Positions 61,163 to 64,000 of a DNA stretch of 64,000 bases are shown here, piece after piece. The stretch's first letter is position 1. Every line of letters starts with the position of its first letter. The notes under the pieces were generated by a model. It worked only from the letters and a program-made list of their open reading frames with translations, did not search any database and was not told the origin of the DNA. The DNA is from Thermohalobacter berrensis (GTDB lineage Bacteria > Bacillota > Clostridia > Tissierellales > Thermohalobacteraceae). Made by a program: the position numbers and the translations under genes. The stretch covers positions 1-64,000 of the forward strand of contig NZ_MCIB01000009.1 in assembly GCF_003609645.1 (NCBI RefSeq), written 5' to 3'.

Positions 61163-61708
61163 GTGAAAGCACTGGGATTATTAGAATTTAAGAGTATAGG
61201 AAAAGGGGTAGAAGCAACAGATCAGATGATTAAATCAGCAAACGTAAAATTGTTGCTTGCTACGCCGATGTGTCCAGGAAAATATATATCAATTATATCA
61301 GGAAATATAGAAGCTATAAAAAATGCAGTAGAAACAGGTAAAAAAGTTGGAGATATATTTACAGTCTGTGATTATGTAATATCAAATGTACACGAAGGCG
61401 TTTATTCAGCTTTAACAGCAACAACTAATATAGAAGAAGTTAATTCATTAGGGATCATTGAAACTATGTCCTCTATATCAGCGATAATGGCAGGAGATAT
61501 TGCTTTAAAGTCTGCAAATATTGAGTTATTAGAAATTCGTATAGCTAGGGGATTAGGGGGCAAGGGATTTGTACTTATAGCTGGAGAATTATCTTCTGTT
61601 GAATCATCAGTTAAAGCAAACGAAAGTAAGTTGGGACCAAGGGGAGAAATTATAAGCTCTGTTGTTGTTGCTTCCCCAACTAAAGAACTAATTTCCCAAT
61701 TATATTAA
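61163..61708 (+). CDS. pduT: BMC-T shell protein PduT-like, cluster Cys absent
   Basis: 181 residues with two BMC domains (ALGLLEFKSIGKGVEATDQM, then SLGIIETMSSISAIMAGDIALKSA). Only two cysteines occur, C37 (MCPGKYI) and C69. Salmonella PduT binds a [4Fe-4S] at the three-fold axis through Cys108 in its second domain. The aligned residue here is Ala107, so the shell electron path may be lost or altered. GTG start with GAGGCG upstream. Last gene of the operon before a terminator. Confidence 0.9.
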   Translation: MKALGLLEFKSIGKGVEATDQMIKSANVKLLLATPMCPGKYISIISGNIEAIKNAVETGKKVGDIFTVCDYVISNVHEGVYSALTATTNIEEVNSLGIIETMSSISAIMAGDIALKSANIELLEIRIARGLGGKGFVLIAGELSSVESSVKANESKLGPRGEIISSVVVASPTKELISQLY

Positions 61709-61713
61709 TAAAT

Positions 61714-61747
61714 CCAAAACTCTCAGTTTTAAACTGGGAGTTTTTTT
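61714..61747 (+). terminator. terminator of the pdu operon
   Basis: AAAACTCTCAG and CTGGGAGTTTT pair (one G-T) around TTTTAAA, with a T-run. It ends the microcompartment transcript. Confidence 0.85.
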
Positions 61748-61911
61748 ATTGCTTAATGTTAAAAAAATTTTCATTTATAACATAGCTTTTTTAAAAAATA
61801 AGTCAAACTAAGCAGGATTATTTTGAATTAAAAAGAAGTTTTTAGTAAATAATATATAAATAGGTTAAAATTAGAAAATAGAGGTAAGGTTAAAGAAAAA
61901 GGAGGGAATGT

Positions 61912-64000
61912 ATGAACTCATTTACCAAATATGTAAATCCATATATAGGTGAGCTTTTAGAAATTATTAAAATGGATAAGTCATTTATAAGGGGAGAGGG
62001 AACTAGATTATATGATGATAAAGGAAATGAATATCTAGATTTTATAGCAGCTTATGGTGCTTTACCATTTGGATATAATCCAAATGAGATATGGGAGACT
62101 ATAGATAACTTTAAAAAATCAAAGGAACCTAGTTTTATTCAACCATCAGCCTTGAATGCAGCAGGTGAATTAGCTAAAAAACTTATAGAAGTTACACCTG
62201 AAGAATTAAAATATGTAACATTTACAAATAGTGGAGCTGAAACTGTAGAAGCGGGAATAAAGTTATGTCGTTCGGCAACTGGTAGAAAGGGAATACTATC
62301 TACTATTAATAGTTTCCATGGTAAGACCCTTGGAGCCCTTTCAGCTACTGGTAAGAAAAGCTATCAAGATGGATTCGGTGCTCCTGCAGATGGATTTAAT
62401 TTCATTGAATATGGTAATTTAGAAGCATTAGAGAATGAACTTAAAGAAAAGCCAGATTATTATGCAGCATTTATTATAGAACCAATTCAAGGAGAAGGAG
62501 GTATTGTTGAACCTCCAAAGGGTTATCTAAAAGGTGCTAAAGAAATATGTAAAAAATATGGAGTGAAGCTAATAGTAGATGAAATACAAACTGGTTTAGG
62601 AAGAACAGGAAGATTATTTGCATTTGAAGAAGAAGGAGTTTGTCCAGACGTATTGCTATTGGCAAAGGCTTTAAGTGGAGGGATTATACCAATAGGTGCA
62701 TGTATAGCAACAGAAGAAGTATATAATTCAGATTTTGGTAATAAGCACTCATCAACATTTGCTGGGAATTCTTTAGCTTGTAGAGTTGGAATTAAGGTTT
62801 TGGATATATTAAGTAATACAGATACTATTAAAGAAGCCAAAAGAAAGGGAGAAATCCTAAAGGAAGGCCTTAACAGGCTAAAGGAAAAATATCCTGATAT
62901 TATTAAGTCAGTAAGAGGAAGAGGCTTAATGTTGGGGATAGAATTTTGTGAAAAAAAGGATATATTTCCAGGTAGTTTTATAGGTATAATGGCAGAGCAA
63001 AAGCTTTTAACACCTATTATTTCAAGCTATCTTTTAAATGTTGAAAAATTGAGGGTTGCCCCAACCTTAAATGGAGAAAATGTAATAAGAATAGAGCCAC
63101 CTCTTATTGTAACTGAATCTGAATGTTATGAAGCATTAAACAAAATTGAAAGTATGTTAGAAGTATTAAATAGAAAGAATACAGCAGAGTTTTTATCATA
63201 TTTAATAAATGTAGATAAAAGTAAAAGAGAATATAAAGAAGTTGAATCAAGAGAAATAAAAGAGGTTGAGGTAAAAGAAAAGGATGAAAGATTTGCTTTT
63301 TTAATACATCCTTTAGATTTAAAAAATTATACAGACTATGATAAAAGTCTATTATCCTTTAATAATAATGAGCTTGCTGAACTTACAAGTAAATGGGGGG
63401 ATATAGTAGAGCCATTTGTTGTATCTAGTACAAGAATTGTATCTAAAAGTGGCAAAACTGCATATGGTGAATTTATTGTAGTTCCAAGGACAGCAGAAGA
63501 GTTTGTAAAAATACCAAAAAGTCAAGTGGTATATGAGCTAAAAAAAGCTGTAAACCTTGCTAAAAAAAGAGGAGCCAAAATAGTTGGATTAGGTGCATAT
63601 ACTTCAGTTGCATCAGGGGGAGGACTACTATTAAAGGATGAGGGAATTCCTCTAACTACTGGAAATAGTTATACTATTGTAGCAGCGGTAGAGGCAGTTA
63701 CAACAGCTTTAGAAAGATTAGGAACACAATCGGATGAATCTACTGCAGCAATTGTAGGGGCAACTGGTTCTATAGGAAGTGGAGTATCTATATTACTATC
63801 TGAAAAAGTATCAAAGCTAGTGCTTATAGGTAATCCTAAGAATAAAAAATCTAGTATAAAAAGACTTAAAAAACTTACTGCTAAAATATTTAAACATATT
63901 TCTAAAATGAAAGAAGAAGGAAAGCAATTTAGACCAGGTAGTTTAGGATATAAAATTTCAAACTTACGTAATTTACCACTATCTAATGAACCTATAAAGA
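61912..64000 (+). CDS. class III aminotransferase fused to acyl-ACP-reductase-like Rossmann region, 3' end missing
   Basis: The frame stays open from ATG 61912 (AGGAGGG seven bases upstream) to the window edge, at least 696 codons. Residues about 1-430 are a class III PLP aminotransferase: NSGAETVEAG, IIEPIQGEGGIVEPP, DEIQTGLGRTG and PLP-Lys252 in LLLAKALSGG. After a Lys/Glu-rich linker the second part (about 460-696) has PFVVSSTRIVSKSGKTAYGEF and the NAD(P) loop GATGSIG at 616-622, like cyanobacterial acyl-ACP reductases. A reductase making an aldehyde, which a transaminase turns into an amine, is plausible but unproven. Confidence 0.75.
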   Translation, partial: MNSFTKYVNPYIGELLEIIKMDKSFIRGEGTRLYDDKGNEYLDFIAAYGALPFGYNPNEIWETIDNFKKSKEPSFIQPSALNAAGELAKKLIEVTPEELKYVTFTNSGAETVEAGIKLCRSATGRKGILSTINSFHGKTLGALSATGKKSYQDGFGAPADGFNFIEYGNLEALENELKEKPDYYAAFIIEPIQGEGGIVEPPKGYLKGAKEICKKYGVKLIVDEIQTGLGRTGRLFAFEEEGVCPDVLLLAKALSGGIIPIGACIATEEVYNSDFGNKHSSTFAGNSLACRVGIKVLDILSNTDTIKEAKRKGEILKEGLNRLKEKYPDIIKSVRGRGLMLGIEFCEKKDIFPGSFIGIMAEQKLLTPIISSYLLNVEKLRVAPTLNGENVIRIEPPLIVTESECYEALNKIESMLEVLNRKNTAEFLSYLINVDKSKREYKEVESREIKEVEVKEKDERFAFLIHPLDLKNYTDYDKSLLSFNNNELAELTSKWGDIVEPFVVSSTRIVSKSGKTAYGEFIVVPRTAEEFVKIPKSQVVYELKKAVNLAKKRGAKIVGLGAYTSVASGGGLLLKDEGIPLTTGNSYTIVAAVEAVTTALERLGTQSDESTAAIVGATGSIGSGVSILLSEKVSKLVLIGNPKNKKSSIKRLKKLTAKIFKHISKMKEEGKQFRPGSLGYKISNLRNLPLSNEPIK

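Noticed and set aside
1-64000. CRISPR array, insertion sequence, prophage or plasmid replication genes
   Set aside because: No evenly spaced repeats with unique spacers, no transposase or integrase, and no phage structural gene were seen.

Overview
The window is AT-rich DNA from a low-GC, anaerobic, probably spore-forming Firmicute of the class Clostridia. The signs are strong AGGAGG-type ribosome binding sites, frequent TTG/GTG starts, a ferredoxin-dependent 2-oxoacid oxidoreductase, an S-layer homology protein and close Clostridia-type gene families. A Tissierellales-like or related lineage is plausible, but the sequence alone does not fix the genus. I see no phage, insertion sequence or CRISPR array.

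Layout. (1) 1-680: a tRNA cluster (CAT, Phe, Asn, Lys, Glu, Phe) containing a decayed tRNA copy and closed by a strong hairpin. (2) 675-8075: a YprB-like exonuclease, an orphan Eco57I-type adenine methyltransferase, an exported S-layer homology/TPR protein, a Nudix hydrolase and two unknown proteins. (3) 8187-14096: a three-gene acyl-CoA-dehydratase-activase set, a split pair of Gate-domain membrane proteins and an ABC-class ATPase. (4) 14250-25530: a cysteine-rich structural-type protein, an Amidase_6 protein, a beta-propeller-like protein interrupted at an A10 tract, asparaginase, a candidate small RNA, a LUD protein, the cysteine desulfurase-ThiI pair, and a TetR / unknown / radical SAM cassette with a 36-bp perfect palindrome. 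(5) 25540-28779: a LemA-TPM-membrane protein operon and an EamA transporter.

(6) 28860-42228: a carbohydrate region. It holds an MsmK-type ATPase, a PucR/CdaR-type regulator, a PfkB kinase / sucrose-phosphate-synthase-like glycosyltransferase / GalT-like operon, a LacI regulator, a GH65 disaccharide phosphorylase with binding protein and two permeases, and beta-phosphoglucomutase. Four similar AAACGTTT-centred sites lie upstream of the ATPase, lacI, GH65 and pgmB genes, suggesting one regulon. The implied route is ABC import of an alpha-glucosyl disaccharide, phosphorolysis to beta-glucose 1-phosphate, and isomerisation to glucose 6-phosphate.

(7) 42260-61747: a fused-subunit 2-oxoacid:ferredoxin oxidoreductase, then a two-component system whose kinase carries a PocR sensory domain, then a complete-looking B12-dependent 1,2-propanediol utilisation microcompartment locus (shell proteins, diol dehydratase PduCDE, reactivase PduGH, PduL, EutJ, a flavoprotein/PduM-like protein, PduN, PduO, PduP, PduS, PduT). 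The dehydratase keeps active-site residues at the same numbers as the Klebsiella oxytoca enzyme. PduT appears to lack the iron-sulfur ligand cysteine. pduQ, pduW, pduU, pduV and pduX are not present here.

(8) 61912 to the window edge: an incomplete gene for a class III aminotransferase followed in the same chain by an acyl-ACP-reductase-like Rossmann region. This is the most unusual enzyme architecture in the window.
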